From contig OX392534.1 of NCBI GenBank assembly GCA_947623455.1, positions 32,176,926 to 32,240,925 on the forward strand: a DNA stretch of 64,000 nucleotides, in the 5' to 3' direction. Shown here one piece after another: positions 12,383 through 25,140 of this stretch (positions within the stretch are counted from its first letter, which is position 1; every line of letters begins with the position of its first letter). Made by a program: the position numbers and the translations under genes. Origin of the DNA: Mimachlamys varia. Its lineage: Eukaryota > Mollusca > Bivalvia > Pectinida > Pectinidae. The notes beneath the pieces are model-generated. The model worked only from the letters and a program-made list of their open reading frames with translations, did not search any database and was not told the origin of the DNA.

Positions 12383-15300
12383 TTGTTGGAAACTCCACTG
12401 TCTAAACTGACACCTTGTGGGACACTCGACTGTCTAAACTGACATGTTGAGGGACACTCCACTGTCTAATCTGACATATTGAGGGACACTCCACTGTCTA
12501 AACTGACACCTTGTGGGACACTCGACTGTCTAAACTGACATGTTGGGGGACACTCCACTGTCTAATCTGACATATTGAGGGACACTCCACTGTCTAAACT
12601 GACATGTTGAGGGACACTCCACTGTCTTAACTGGCACTTTGTGGGACACCCCACTATCTAAACTGACACATTGTGGGACACTCCACTGTCTAAACTGACA
12701 CCTTGGGGGACACTCCACTGTCTAAACTGACACCTTGTGGGACACTCCACTGTCTAAACTGACACCTTGAGGGACACTCCACTGTCTAAACTGACACCTT
12801 CTGGGGCACTCCACTATCTTAACTGACACCTTGTGGGGCACTCCACTGTCTAAACTGACACCTTGTGGGACACTCGACTGTCTAAACTGACATGTTGAGG
12901 GACACTCCACTGTCTAATCTGACATGTTGAGGGACACTCCACTGTCTAAACTGACACCTTGTGGGACACTCGACTGTCTAAACTGACATGTTGGGGGACA
13001 CTCCACTGTCTAATCTGACATATTGAGGGACACTCCACTGTCTAAACTGACATGTTGAGGGACACTCCACTGTCTTAACTGGCACTTTGTGGGACACCCC
13101 ACTGTCTAAACTGACACATTGTGGGACACTCCACTGTCTAAACTGACACCTTGGGGGACACTCCACTGTCTAAACTGACACCTTGTGGGACACTCCACTG
13201 TCTAAACTGACACCTTGTGGGACACTCCACTGTCTAAACTGACACCTTGAGGGACACTCCACTGTCTAAACTGACACCTTCTGGGGCACTCCACTATCTT
13301 AACTGACACCTTGTGGGGCACGCCACTGTCTAAACTGATACCTTGAGGGGCACTCCACTGTCTAATCTGACATGTTGTGGGGCACTCCACTGTCTAAACT
13401 GACACCTTGTGGGACACTCCACTATCTAAACTGACACCTTGTGGGACACTCCACTGTCTAAACTGACACATTTTCGGACACTCCACTGTTTAAACTGACA
13501 CCTTGTGGGGCACTCCACTGTCTTAAATGACACCTTGTGGGGCACTCCACTGTCTAAACTAATACCTTGTGGGGCACTCCACTGTCTAAACTGGCACCTT
13601 GTGGGGCACTCCACTGTCTAAACTGACATGTTGAGGGACACTCCACTGTCTAAACTGACATGTTGAGGGACACTCCACTGTCTAAACTAACACCTTGTGG
13701 GACACTCCACTGTCTAAACTGACACTCTGTGGGACACTCCACTGTCTAAACTGACACATTGTGGGACACTCCACTGTCTAAACTGACACCTTGTGGGACA
13801 CTCCACCGTCTAAACTGACACATTGTGGGACACTCCACTGTCTAAACTGACACATTGTGGGACACTCCACTGTCTAAACTGACACCTTGAGGGACACTCC
13901 ACTGTCTAAACTGACACCTTCTGGGGCACTCCACTATCTTAACTGACACCTTGTGGGGCACTCCACTGTCTAAACTGACACCTTGTGGGACACTCGACTG
14001 TCTAAACTGACATGTTGAGGGACACTCCACTGTCTAATCTGACATATTGAGGGACACTCGACTGTCTAAACTGACACCTTGTGGGACACTCGACTGTCTA
14101 AACTGACATGTTGGGGGACACTCCACTGTCTAATCTGACATATTGAGGGACACTCCACTGTCTAAACTGACATGTTGAGGGACACTCCACTGTCTTAACT
14201 GGCACTTTGTGGGACACCCCACTGTCTAAACTGACACATTGTGGGACACTCCACTGTCTAAACTGACACCTTGGGGGACACTCCACTGTCTAAACTGACA
14301 CCTTGTGGGACACTCCACTGTCTAAACTGACACCTTGTGGGACACTCCACTGTCTAAACTGACACCTTGAGGGACACTCCACTGTCTAAACTGACACCTT
14401 CTGGGGCACTCCACTATCTTAACTGACACCTTGTGGGGCACTCCACTGTCTAAACTGATACCTTGAGGGGCACTCCACTGTCTAATCTGACATGTTGTGG
14501 GGCACTCCACTGTCTAAACTGACACCTTGTGGGACACTCCACTATCTAAACTGACACCTTGTGGGACACTCCACTGTCTAAACTGACACATTTTCGGACA
14601 CTCCACTGTTTAAACTGACACCTTGTGGGGCACTCCACTGTCTTAAATGACACCTTGTGGGGCACTCCACTGTCTAAACTAATACCTTGTGGGGCACTCC
14701 ACTGTCTAAACTGGCACCTTGTGGGGCACTCCACTGTCTAAACTGACATGTTGAGGGACACTCCACTGTCTAAACTGACATGTTGAGGGACACTCCACTG
14801 TCTAAACTAACACCTTGTGGGACACTCCACTGTCTAAACTGACACTCTGTGGGACACTCCACTGTCTAAACTGACACATTGTGGGACACTCCACTGTCTA
14901 AACTGACACCTTGTGGGACACTCCACCGTCTAAACTGACACATTGTGGGACACTCCACTGTCTAAACTGACACCTTGTGGGACACTCCACTGTCAAAACT
15001 GACACATTGTGGGACACTCCACTGTCTAAACTGACACATTGTGGGACACTCCACTGTCTAAACTGGCACCTTGTGGGGCACTCCACTGTCTAAACTGACA
15101 TGTTGAGGGACACTCCACTGTCTAAAATGACACCTTGTGGGACACTCCACTGTCTAAACTGACACTCTGTGGGACACTCCACTGTCTAAACTGACACATT
15201 GTGGGACACTCCACTGTCTAAACTGACACCTTGTGGGACACTCCACTGTCTAAACTGACACCTTGTGGGACACTCCACTGTCTAAACTGACACATTGTGG

Positions 15301-18060
15301 GACACTCCACTGTTTAAACTGACACCTTGTGGGACACTCCACTGTCTAATCTGACATGCTGAGGGACACTCCACTATCTAAACTGACATGTTGAGGGACA
15401 CTCCACTGTCTAAGCTGACACCTTGTGGGGCACTCCACTGTCTAATTTGACATATTGTGGGACACTCCACTGTCTAAACTGACAACTTGTGGGACACTCC
15501 ACTGTCTAATCTTACATGTTGAGGGACACTCCAATGTCTAAACTGACATATTGAGGGACACTCCACTGTCTAAACTGACATGTTGAAGGACACTCCACTG
15601 TCTAAACTGACACCTTGAGGGACACTCCACTGTCTAAACTGACATATTCAGGGACACTCCACTGTCTAAACTGACAACTTGTGGGACAATCCACTGTCTA
15701 AACTGACATATTGAGGGACACTCCACTGTCTAAACTGACAACTTGTGGGACAATCCACTGTCTAAACTGACACATTGCGGGACACTCCACTATCTAAACT
15801 GACACCTTGAGGGACACTCCACTGTCTAAACTGACACCTTGTGGGACACTCCACTGTCTAAACTGACACCTTGTGGGACACTCCACCGTCTAAACTGACA
15901 CATTGTGGGACACTCCACTGTCAAAACTGACACATTGTGGGACACTCCACTGTCTAAACTGACACATTGTGGGACACTCCACTCTCTAAACTGGCACCTT
16001 GTGGGGCACTCCACTGTCTAATCTGACATGTTGAGGGACACTCCACTGTCTAAACTGACATGTTGAGGGACACTCCACTGTCTAAACTGACACGTTGTGG
16101 GACACTCCACTGTCTAATCTGACACCTTGTGGGGCACTCCACTGTCTAAACTGACACATTGTGTTACACTCCACTGTCTAATCTGACATGTTGAGGGACA
16201 CTCCAATGTCTAAACTGACATATTGAGGGACACTCCACTGTCTAAACTGACACCTTGAGGGACACTCCACTATCTAAACTGACACCTTGTGGGACACTCC
16301 ACTGTCTAAACTGACACCTTGAGGGACACTCCACTGTCTAAACTGACACATTGTGTGACACTCCACTGTCTAAACTGACACCTTGTGGGACACTCCACTG
16401 TCTAAACTGACACCTTGTGGGACACTCCACTGTCTAAACTGACACCTTGTGGGACACTCCACTGTCTAAACTGACACCTTGTGGGACACTCCACCGTCTA
16501 AACTGACACATTGTGGGACACTCCACTGTCTAAACTGACACCTTGCGGGACACTCCACTGTCAAAACTGACACATTGTGGGACACTCCACTGTCTAAACT
16601 GACACATTGTGGGACACTTCACTGTCTAAACTGGCACCTTGTGGGGCACTCCACTGTCTAATCTGACATGTTGAGGGACACTCCACTGTCTAAACTGACA
16701 TGTTGAGGGACACTCCACTGTCTAAACTGACACGTTGTGGGGCACTCCACTGTCTAATCTGACACCTTGTGGGGCACTCCACTGTCTAAACTGACACATT
16801 GTGTTACACTCCACTGTCTAATCTGACATGTTGAGGGACACTCCAATGTCTAAACTGACATATTGAGGGACACTCCACTGTCTAAACTGACACCTTGAGG
16901 GACATTCCACTGTCTAAACTGACACCTTCTGGGACACTCCACTGTCTAAACTGACATATTCAGGGACACTCCACTGTCTAAACCGGCATTTTGTGGGACA
17001 CTCCACTGTCTAAACTGACACATTGTGTTACACTCGACTGTCTAAACTGACACCTTGTGTTACACTCCACTGTCTAATCTGACATATTGAGGGACACTCC
17101 ACTGTCTAAACTGACACATTGTGGGATACTCCACTGTCTTAACTGGCACTTTGTGGGACACTCCACTGTCTAAACTGACACATTGTGGGACACTCCACTG
17201 TCTAATCTGACATATTGAGGGACACTCCACTGTCTAAACTGACGTATTGAGGGACACCCCACTGTCTAAACTGACATATTGAGGGACACTCCACTGTCTA
17301 AACTGACATATTGAGGGACACTCCACTGTCTAAACTGACACTTTGTGGGGCACTCCACTGTCTAAACTGATACCTTGAGGGGCACTCCACTGTCTAAACT
17401 GGCACCTTGTGGGGCACTCCACTGTCTAAACCGACACCTTGTGGGGCACTCCACTGTCTAAACTGATACCTTGAGGGGCACTCCACTGTCTAAACTGGCA
17501 CCTTGTGGGGCACTCCACTGTCTAAACTGACACCTTGTGGGGCACTCCACTGTCTAAACTGATACCTTGAGGGGCACTCCACTGTCTAAACTGGCACCTT
17601 GTGGGGCACTCCACTGTCTAAACTGACATATTGAGGGACACTCCATTGTCTAAACTGACACCTTGAGGGACACTCCACTGTCTAAACTGGCACCTTGAGG
17701 GACACTCCACTGTCTAAACTGACACCTTGTGGGACACTCCACTGTCTAATCTGACATATTGAGGGACACTCCACTGTCTAATCTGACATGTTGAGGGACA
17801 CTCCACTGTCTAAACTGACACCTTGTGGGACACTCCACTGTCTAATCTGACATATTGTGGGATACTCCACTGTCTAAACTGACACATTGAGGGACACTCC
17901 ACTGCCTTAACTGACACATTGTTGGACACTCCACTGTCTAAACTGACACCTTGTGGGACACTCTACTGTCTAAACTGACATATTGAGGGACACTCCACTG
18001 TCTAAACTGACATATTGAGGGACACTCCACTGTCTAAACTGACACATTGTGGGACATTCC
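12381..18060. repeat. 32-bp satellite array (about 177 units) with higher-order repeats
   Basis: Unit: ACTCCACTGTCTAAAC plus TGACACCTTGTGGGAC, with variants (catgttgaggg, cacattgtggg, catattgaggg). The motif actccac occurs at 12,392 and 18,024, a distance of exactly 176 x 32, so the array carries no net indel. Higher-order units are visible: 12,722-13,841 is followed by a near-identical 1,120-bp copy (35 units) at 13,842-14,961, and a 448-bp offset also recurs. The many 62-codon minus-strand frames (MECP... type) are produced by the 96-bp frame period and start with GTG, so they are not genes. Confidence 0.97.
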
Positions 18061-18125
18061 TTTTCGTGGTATTTACTTATTTTGTGGCACTACGACAACT
18101 ATTATCTACGTCACCAGTTTCCTTC

Positions 18126-18600
18126 CCCTGTGGTCCAATCCTAGTCTATTATTGAATTTTAGGCCCATGTGTTCCGAATAATTTTTATGTTCCTGTGATC
18201 TTCCCTCCTTTTATAATTGATCATGGGCCCCTGTGATCAGCTCTATGTTTATTCTATAATTGATTGATCGAATCCCATTCTATAACTTGTTATCGGGTCC
18301 CTGTGATCAGCTCTATGTCTCATTCTATAATTGATTGATCAAATCCCATTCTATAACTTGTTATCGGGTCCCTGTGATCAACTCTATGTCTCATTCCATA
18401 ATTGATTGATCAAATCCCATTCTATAATTTGTTATCGAGTGCCTATGATTAACACTAAGTCTCATTCTATACTTTGCTATCGAGTCACTGTGATCAATTC
18501 TAGGTCTAATTCTATAATTTGTTATCGAGTCCCTGTGATCAACTCTAGGTCCCATTCTATAATATGTTTTCGAGACCCTGTGGTCCAATACACGTTTTAT
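18126..18600. repeat. 45-bp / 71-bp degenerate tandem repeat
   Basis: The core ccctgtgatcaactctatgt recurs at 18,231, 18,301, 18,372, 18,443, 18,488, 18,533 and 18,578. Spacings are about 70-71 bp, then 45 bp. The longer form contains an extra 26-bp block (attgattgatcaaatcccat). More diverged units precede it from about 18,126. The array follows the 32-bp satellite after 65 bp of unrelated sequence. Confidence 0.85.
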
Positions 18601-19179
18601 TCACTGCGGAGTAGGGGAAAGGTGTAAAATATTGACTAAATCTGACTATTGCTTAGCGATGATGGGTATATATTTGAAATCAGTTTACTTTGCGTGACCG
18701 CGTGTTTTTAAAATCCCCCAGTACACCTATGTACGTATATAATTACTGTCGCCCGACGGAAACTTTCATTTCTTATCGGCGCCGCTCACTTGTCTTTTCT
18801 TCCGCTTCACGTTTTCATTTAATGGGCTGTAGTGAGATTTGATTTATTTTGACAGGTTTTTTATCGTCTTCATTACTTGTATATTTCTTCAAGTGATTGC
18901 CACCCCTTTTCGTGAAATAATAGTTTATTTTGTAAAGGTTGAAACTGAAATAATTAAAATTAGTAAATTGTCAATAATTTGACAAAAACATGATTAGTCA
19001 CGCCCCTCTTCCGAAGTACGAACACCAACTTATTATCAAGCAGAAGTGCGACCTATTGGTTAGATCAGGGACGGTGAGGGAGTTGGAGCAAGTGTAGCTT
19101 TCCTCATTACTCGGACCGGCATATCAAGCCAATGGTAGCCACATTGGTCCGGATCAAATCATGATCATTATAATTATCA

Positions 19180-19730
19180 GTTGGTTTTATTTTTTTATTT
19201 TATATAACGTCCTACTTACAGCTGTCGTTGGAAGGACTTGACACTATGTGTGGTGTTTTGATGTTTGTGTGTCGGAGAAAGGGTATGTTGGTGTACTTGT
19301 GACGGAGACATGGTATGTTGGCGTATGTGTGCAAGAGACAATGTATGTTGGTGTACTTGTGACGGAGACATCGTATGTTGGTGTATATGTGTCGGGGACA
19401 GGGTATGTTGGTGTACATGTGACGGAGACAGGGTATGTTGGTGTATGTGTGTCGGGGACAGGGTATGTTGGTGTACTTGTGACGGAGACATGGTATGTTG
19501 GTGTATGTGTGCAAGAGACAATGTATGTTGGTGTACTTGTGACGGAGACATCGTATGTTGGTGTATTTGTGTTGGGGACAGGGTAGGTTGGTGTACTTGT
19601 GACGGAGACATGGTATGTTGGTGTACTTGTGACGGAGACAGGGTGTGTTGGTGTATTTGACTCCTTACGATAGCGCGGAGCTGAGGCCTCCTTAATTGTG
19701 CTATCTCACTTCAACACCATACAGGATATT
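19180..19730. mobile_element. Dispersed ACGTCCTA-type element containing a minisatellite
   Basis: Left part tataacgtcctacttacagc and right part gatagcgcggagctgaggcc match pieces of the dispersed repeats at 28,000, 36,440, 36,628 and 39,870. The centre has expanded into a 30-bp array. No coding capacity is seen. Confidence 0.6.
19253..19657. repeat. 30-bp minisatellite (about 13 units)
   Basis: Unit gtatgttggtgtacttgtga plus cggagacatg, with alternating variants giving a 60-bp superperiod. Because 30 is a multiple of three, several frames on both strands stay open (Cys/Trp/Gly-rich or His/Ser/Pro-rich). These are artefacts. Confidence 0.93.
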
Positions 19731-19970
19731 ACCGGCACAATTCACCATCCCAACCGGTTACTATATACCGACAATCGATGAACCATTTGTTTTTATTTCT
19801 CTAAATGCTGAATGTTTAGCAGGAAATACCAGCGACCATTTTTAAGGACAATGCGATGTCCCGTCCTTGGGACAGAACCAATTGTCTTCTTCATGTGGCC
19901 AAACGATCAATATTAAGTCATTCGCCTGTGTCAGCGTATTAGATTATCCAAAAAGTACCGTTGCATTCAA

Positions 19971-20116
19971 ACACAGTTGCTTAAGTTTTTGTCAGTAAAT
20001 AATAAATATATATGTGTGAAATGAGCCTCCCATTACAGTACATTCTGTAATGGGCCGCAGCTCCATAAAGATAAACATTTTTTTATATATATTGACAGAA
20101 ACTCAAGCAACTGTGA
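19971..20116. repeat. Foldback element, imperfect inverted repeat
   Basis: Arms acacagttgcttaagttttt and the inverted aaactcaagcaactgtg are followed inward by tgtca/tgaca. The loop holds a second hairpin, CCCATTACAG / CTGTAATGGG, at 20,029-20,054. It is MITE-like and has no ORF. Confidence 0.65.
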
Positions 20117-20230
20117 TTCAAACCATGGTTATGTTGGTAGGTGTTCAATCGAATACTTTTGGCTTGTATATCTTTGTAAATTCAATTATACAATTATATA
20201 ACACATAGTTTATACCTATGACAATAGTGT

Positions 20231-20285
20231 TCAGATTTTTTTCAGAATCTAGAAAAAATTCTTGAAGTTACGTATATTGTGCCTT
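20231..20285 (-). mobile_element. TTAA-type MITE fragment
   Basis: tttttttcagaatctagaaa then ttgaagttacgtatattgtg matches one end of the 854-1237 copy. The rest of the element is missing. Confidence 0.7.
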
Positions 20286-20716
20286 AAAGAGCGGCGGGTT
20301 GGATGGAACTGTGGTAGATTGAAATACCACGGCGAAGAATTCTGTTGGCGGTAGTGTGCTTCCATACAGACCAATTCGCCATTAGCTGATGTAACGAGAC
20401 GTAAAATAATGCCGTTTAAATGTCTGCGACTTTTGATTATATGCAGGTCCCGATAATTATCTACAAAAAGTAAATCATCACTAGCATTTTTTTTCTTAAA
20501 GTCACAAATCACGCGCCGTTATAAAACGGACAGGGAGAGAATGACACATACCTGTATTTCTACCTGTGTCAACATTCTTACGTACATAGTACCTGTTAAT
20601 TAAGTCACTAGATAGCTTACCTGACAGAGAAGACAACTTTTTTTGTGGCTTTCATATCGAAGAGACCATCCTGGGTTAGATCACGCCCGGATTATAGATT
20701 GATACTACGGGGCGAT

Positions 20717-20774
20717 ATGTATTCGTGGACTGTTTTCTTGTTTACAACTTTGGTTATCATCAACATGTTTCAAG
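20717..20774 (+). CDS. Micropeptide gene exon 1 (signal peptide)
   Basis: It starts at ATG 20717 and ends in phase 1 at CAAG|gtaaat. It encodes 19 residues, mostly hydrophobic, starting MYSW. A TATA-like ttataaaacg lies about 195 bp upstream (20,519). Confidence 0.65.
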
Positions 20775-23491
20775 GTAAATATACATGCTTCAAGGTACAT
20801 ATGTAAATATATTAAACGAGATGCATGCTTAGTGTGGTACATTTTAAGGGTTCACATCAAATCGAATAACTGATTGCCTTTTCATGTATCATTAGTTCAA
20901 CAGAAAAACGGGTAAAGCCAGTTTTTTTTAAAGAAATTACTAAGAATGACAACTTCTAAATGAAAACTACAGATGAAATGGAAAATTAGCATCGATAAAT
21001 CTGATATGGAAGTAACTATTGAATTGGACAATATGAATATAAAAAAAAATCCAAAGAGGTCTAGAAATTACCTACACATGTTTTAGCTGATTGCAGTTGT
21101 AAGGAAGCATGAGATTTCGCGGTTTCTTTTTTCCGGACTATATTGCTGTTCCTTTTTACGAGAGTTAATTTGTAACTTTAAAAAAAACAAAACAAATAAC
21201 GACGTTGAGATATAAACAGATTTACAGGGCTAATGTATCAGAGTGCTCAAATTCTAAATGCTTAGAATTAAAATGTTTAATTTAATAATGTCATAATAAC
21301 CTCTCTCTCTTGCTGCAGGACCCGTCTCTGTGTCTGCTTCCGGTATGGACGGATGTGACGGTGCCACCGGAACACAAGGTAAAATTGTAACAATGCTTGT
21401 ATCGGTCAGCAAGATTTGTTTGTGGTTAGTTTTTATGTTAAATTCCTACACATACAATATGCAATATGTCTTTACTACCTAATTAGATAAACGGAAAGAC
21501 AAATTTTAAACAGAAGATTATATAGGGTCCCATGTTTTGCGGAAAGTCATCTTAGTATTCCGCTGCTTGATTGCCACGGGGAAGAATTAAACATTGATCA
21601 CAGGGACCTGAAAATCTGTTATAGCTAGCTTTGGACCGAAAGTAAGACATTTATAGTAATTTTACCCTTCTGGGGGGTTTAAATCAATTTTCGATCAAAA
21701 ATGTCCCACCCGATGATAAAAAAAAATGTCTTCCATGCCTCAATGATCACCATTGAGGGGCATTTTTTATCGAAAATTGATCTAAACCCACCAGAAGTGA
21801 AAAATTACTCTTAACGCCTTGGTTTATATCCAAAACTAGCTGTTACAGATTCCCAAGTCCCTGTGAAATTATTGTGTTTCCTTATCTTCTCCTCTCCTTC
21901 CAAGATATACAGCCGGATCTGAATTTGAATATCAATATCTCGCTTCATCACGATATTTACCTATTTTTTCTACAGCTTGTCTCAGATCAACCTAATGATT
22001 AATTGATGTTACAACTTAACGAAAATATGGAATTAAAGATAAAATACACCCGACGTTGTGTACTGGTACTGTTATAAGTGTATACAATACATTAAGCAAA
22101 TGTATTGGTATCGACCCAACTAAGGATATTTTATTCATAAACGGTGTACTGTTTAATGGTGATTAACGACTTCCTGTTAATGTTGTGATAGAAAAAAAAA
22201 TCTAGAATTAAATATCAACTTGTTATCTGATCAGCTGGCGATATAATCTACCCGGATATATTTCGTGTAGATAGCGCACAGCACCACTGCAATTGAAATT
22301 CAAGTTTAAATTGCACTGATCTATTTTCCCCTCTCTATCTTTTCAATTTTAGATTTCTTTTATATTGTACACAAAAGAATGTATTGCTGATGTTTTGTGT
22401 CATGAATTAGTATGTGAGACGTATTCTATTCCTTATTGAATACCAATATACATTTAACAGGATTTAGGCGCGGCCGTAGCACCATACTGCAGTGTGTTTT
22501 TATGGTGTCTTTTATGTTTTGAATACGATAATCTCTCGAGATTATATGATTATTAGTTCATCACACCTACCGAACTCAGATTGGCACTTCGGTGTCAGTT
22601 AGGAAGTTTTATGTATCCGAAATAATTGCATATGTCAAGATATTTAGCCATTTATTAGCTTAACAAGATATCTTATACATGTACATGTACTCAGTATGAC
22701 TAATACGCCAGATTGAGTTACGGTTAACACGTATAGTGAAAGGCCTTGGTCTTACCTTACATGAGCTATATCCTGGCATATACATTTTCTCTTAAAGTTG
22801 ACAATGAAAGTTAAATAGCTTTTAACTGATATTAGAAAAAAAGTTCAATTATTTAAACTCAATTTACGCACTTTTGAGATATTCTCTTATTTCACCAATA
22901 TATCACTGAACTCAGAAATAATAATGACAGTTTTGACTTTTGCATCCTGAAACACTGGCAACAAACATGTTCGAGATAGTCTCGTATATGGCCATAATAA
23001 ACACAATTTCAAAGATTGTTCACATAATGAAGTCACTAAAAGCCAATGACATTTTAACGAAGTCCATTAAGAGAAACAGTGATCATGACCACTGGCACCT
23101 GTGGCCAGAAGAATAGCCATTTATATATAGATAATATACCGAAATATGAATAATTAAAAAATTATAAAAACAAAATTTCCGATTGTCTTTTTATGTTATT
23201 AATTTTCTAAAACCCTAATGAAAATAATTGCCAAATTTCAGCTGATAAATCAAGCGGTTAAACTTCACACAAAAATCGACTATCAGACTTTCTTTTTCAG
23301 TGTCTGATTGTCGATTTTACTGCAGAAACTAGTATAGTAGGAGACCGAGGTTATCGCGAGGGAAAGCCATGATAAGTACTTGTATTGATGTCAGGTCATT
23401 ATTGTGTTTTTCAGGGTCAGCCGGAATATTGGTCCTGTCCCTACTCGTCACTTTAGTCCTACACCTGATTAGACCCGGAGTGGTTGGATGA
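20717..23491 (+). CDS. Three-exon gene for a 64-residue secreted/GPI-anchored-like micropeptide
   Basis: Exons 20717-20774, 21319-21378 and 23415-23491 join to 195 nt, which is 64 codons plus TGA. Both introns are phase 1 with strong signals (donors CAAG|gtaaat and CAAG|gtaaaa; acceptors cttgctgcag and tgtttttcag). Residues 1-19 (MYSWTVFLFTTLVIINMFQ) look like a signal peptide; cleavage could fall at about residue 26 (VSA|S). The middle is tiny, Gly/Ser/Thr-rich, with one Cys (SGMDGCDGATGTQGSAG). The end is a hydrophobic helix (ILVLSLLVTLVLHLI) with a short RPGVVG tail. This plan suits either a GPI-anchored peptide (CD52-like architecture, not homology) or a type I membrane micropeptide. I recognise no family. 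Additional cassette exons in intron 2 cannot be excluded. Confidence 0.68.
21319..21378 (+). CDS. Micropeptide gene exon 2 (mature core)
   Basis: A 60-nt, phase 1-1 exon after the polypyrimidine tract ctctctctcttgctgcag. It encodes PVSVSASGMDGCDGATGTQ plus the split glycines at both ends. Confidence 0.62.
21599..21865. mobile_element. 267-bp foldback element (long inverted-repeat arms)
   Basis: Left end cacagggacctgaaaatctg then gctagctttgg; right end ccaaaactagctgttacaga then ccctgtg. The inner arms (aatcaattttcgatcaaaaa / tttttatcgaaaattgat) also pair, so almost the whole element folds. It lies in intron 2 of the micropeptide gene. Related pieces occur at 51,178 and 56,157. Confidence 0.8.
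21866..23414. other. Remainder of the micropeptide gene intron 2
   Basis: AT-rich with no supported exon. A short hairpin occurs at 23,268-23,316 (aaaatcgactatcagac / gtctgattgtcgatttt). Confidence 0.5.
23415..23491 (+). CDS. Micropeptide gene exon 3 (hydrophobic tail)
   Basis: Acceptor attgtgtttttcag. It encodes GSAGILVLSLLVTLVLHL, IRPGVVG and the TGA at 23,489. The small residues G-S-A-G before the hydrophobic run are the expected omega-site context for GPI attachment. AATAAA motifs near 24,303-24,310 may end the transcript; the minus-strand 85-residue frame over 23,548-23,805 lies in this 3' region and shows no family. Confidence 0.65.
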
Positions 23492-24584
23492 AACGTCCGG
23501 ACAATTTCAAGAAATATGTTTTTTTTCCAAAAAATATAAAAACTGACTTACGAAACAAAATTATTTGAGGTCCAGAATTGTGTTATCAACAATAAGGAAC
23601 CATGCTTTACAATAATAATTATTGTACTACGTGGTTCTGTTGAAAGAAAAATTGTTTCCATGACAACACAATGCTCTTTTGTTTCCGGACCATATCTTTT
23701 AGGACATTCGGAGCCAAACGTCTTTCCATTTGAAATTTGTAAATACTGGTGATATGTAAAGTCGCGTTTTGTTACATAACTCTTTATATGAATGAATATC
23801 AACAAAATAACGCTATGTAGTTAGATTTGTCTTTCATGCTTTAAAAGTCGACAGTTAATTTTTCCCCAGATACTTAAGATCGAGAGGGAAAATATTTCCT
23901 CAGAAAAACCGGACACGAAAATGGAACAGATATTAGTAAAACTATTAATTAGCATATCGGCTTAAATTCGTAGATCAATGATATAAAACAATATATGTCA
24001 CTTAGTTCTAGATTGCCAAGTGATGTAATTTGGGTTGTACTTGTTAGCTTAATGTTGTGATGAACGGGTATATATATACAGCTTCCTCTGCTTTAATGCC
24101 AAATCCTTACTTCCGTTGGGAAACCGGAAGTACTTCAATTTAGGTTTACAGCGACGATTTATTTCTGTTTTGTTTTGTGGTTGTTTCAGTCCTTCTTTCG
24201 GTAGCTGTGTAAAAGGTTACAGTGAAACCATTAACAATGTTATTAAATTTAATCAAAGATGTACATAGAAAATATATACTTGTATAAAAATATTTTTTTT
24301 TAAATAAATAAAATCAAATACATATGGACATTTTTGAGTCTTATCATTACGTTGCGTTATAGTACCTACCCATTCTCTAAGAAGTTTTGAAATTCAGACA
24401 ATCTGATTTATGACAACTGAAACTAAAGTCTTGTTTTATTGAATAACACTTTATGTCTCCCCTTATAAGCAAATGTGTAGTTTTTGTAGAAGGTTGGGTG
24501 TGCAAGAATAAAAAGAAATTTTCTTGTTCTTATTCATTTGTCATTGTCTTACTTTTAAAAATGTTGGTTATGTTTGGTAGTTGC

Positions 24585-25140
24585 CTTTTTTCTGACCAAC
24601 TTTCCTTCATAATGTCATAACAAAATGTTAAATAAATGTAAAATTTGACCTTGACCTATGACTTTAACCTTTGACCCCATGACTTTGAGGTTTGGTCAGT
24701 GGACATATTTTTTTTAGCAAATTGATAAGCAGTTTATAAATGTAAATTTGACCTTGACATATGACTTGACCCTGTGATTTGGTCAGTTGAAATCTTTGTT
24801 TATTCTGACCAACTTTCTTTTGAAATGTCAAGCAATTAATTAATGTAAAATAATTTGAACTTGACCTTTGACCCGTTGACCTTGAGGAATGGTCATTTGA
24901 CACGTTGTTTGATTCTGACCAACTTTGATTCATAATGTCATAACAATGTTAAGCACTTAATACATATAAAACTTGACCTTAACCTATGACCTCGACCTTT
25001 GACATTGAGGTTTGGCAAGTCCTTCGAAATATCAATCTATAAAAAATGGACAGACGAACGGAGAAACAGGACCAACAGACGGACGGACAAGCTAATTACC
25101 TTGAGGTTTAGTTAATTATAGTTACATGTATATAATTAGA
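24585..25140. repeat. GACCTTGACC-rich degenerate repeat block 1
   Basis: Imperfect units of roughly 110-200 bp each contain ttctgaccaactttc, a stretch like ttgaccttgacctatgac, then tgaggtttggtcag. The block ends in a GGAC/GACG-rich stretch (gacagacgaacggag). Similar material in the opposite sense is at 27,115 and 34,440. Confidence 0.7.

Noticed and set aside
12530..16014. Series of 62-residue minus-strand ORFs beginning MECP
   Set aside because: They are produced by the 32-bp satellite (frame period 96 bp), start with GTG and stop at regular phase. They are not a gene family.
13000..17000. CRISPR array suggested by regular 32-bp periodicity
   Set aside because: There are no unique spacers: the whole 32 bp repeats. 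The window is eukaryotic.
19212..19660. 100-131-residue ORFs on both strands (HTYTNIPCLR, CDGDMVCW types)
   Set aside because: Artefacts of the 30-bp minisatellite.
23548..23805. 85-residue minus ORF after the micropeptide gene
   Set aside because: No recognisable domain, no splice or start context, and it lies in the likely 3' UTR of the plus-strand gene.
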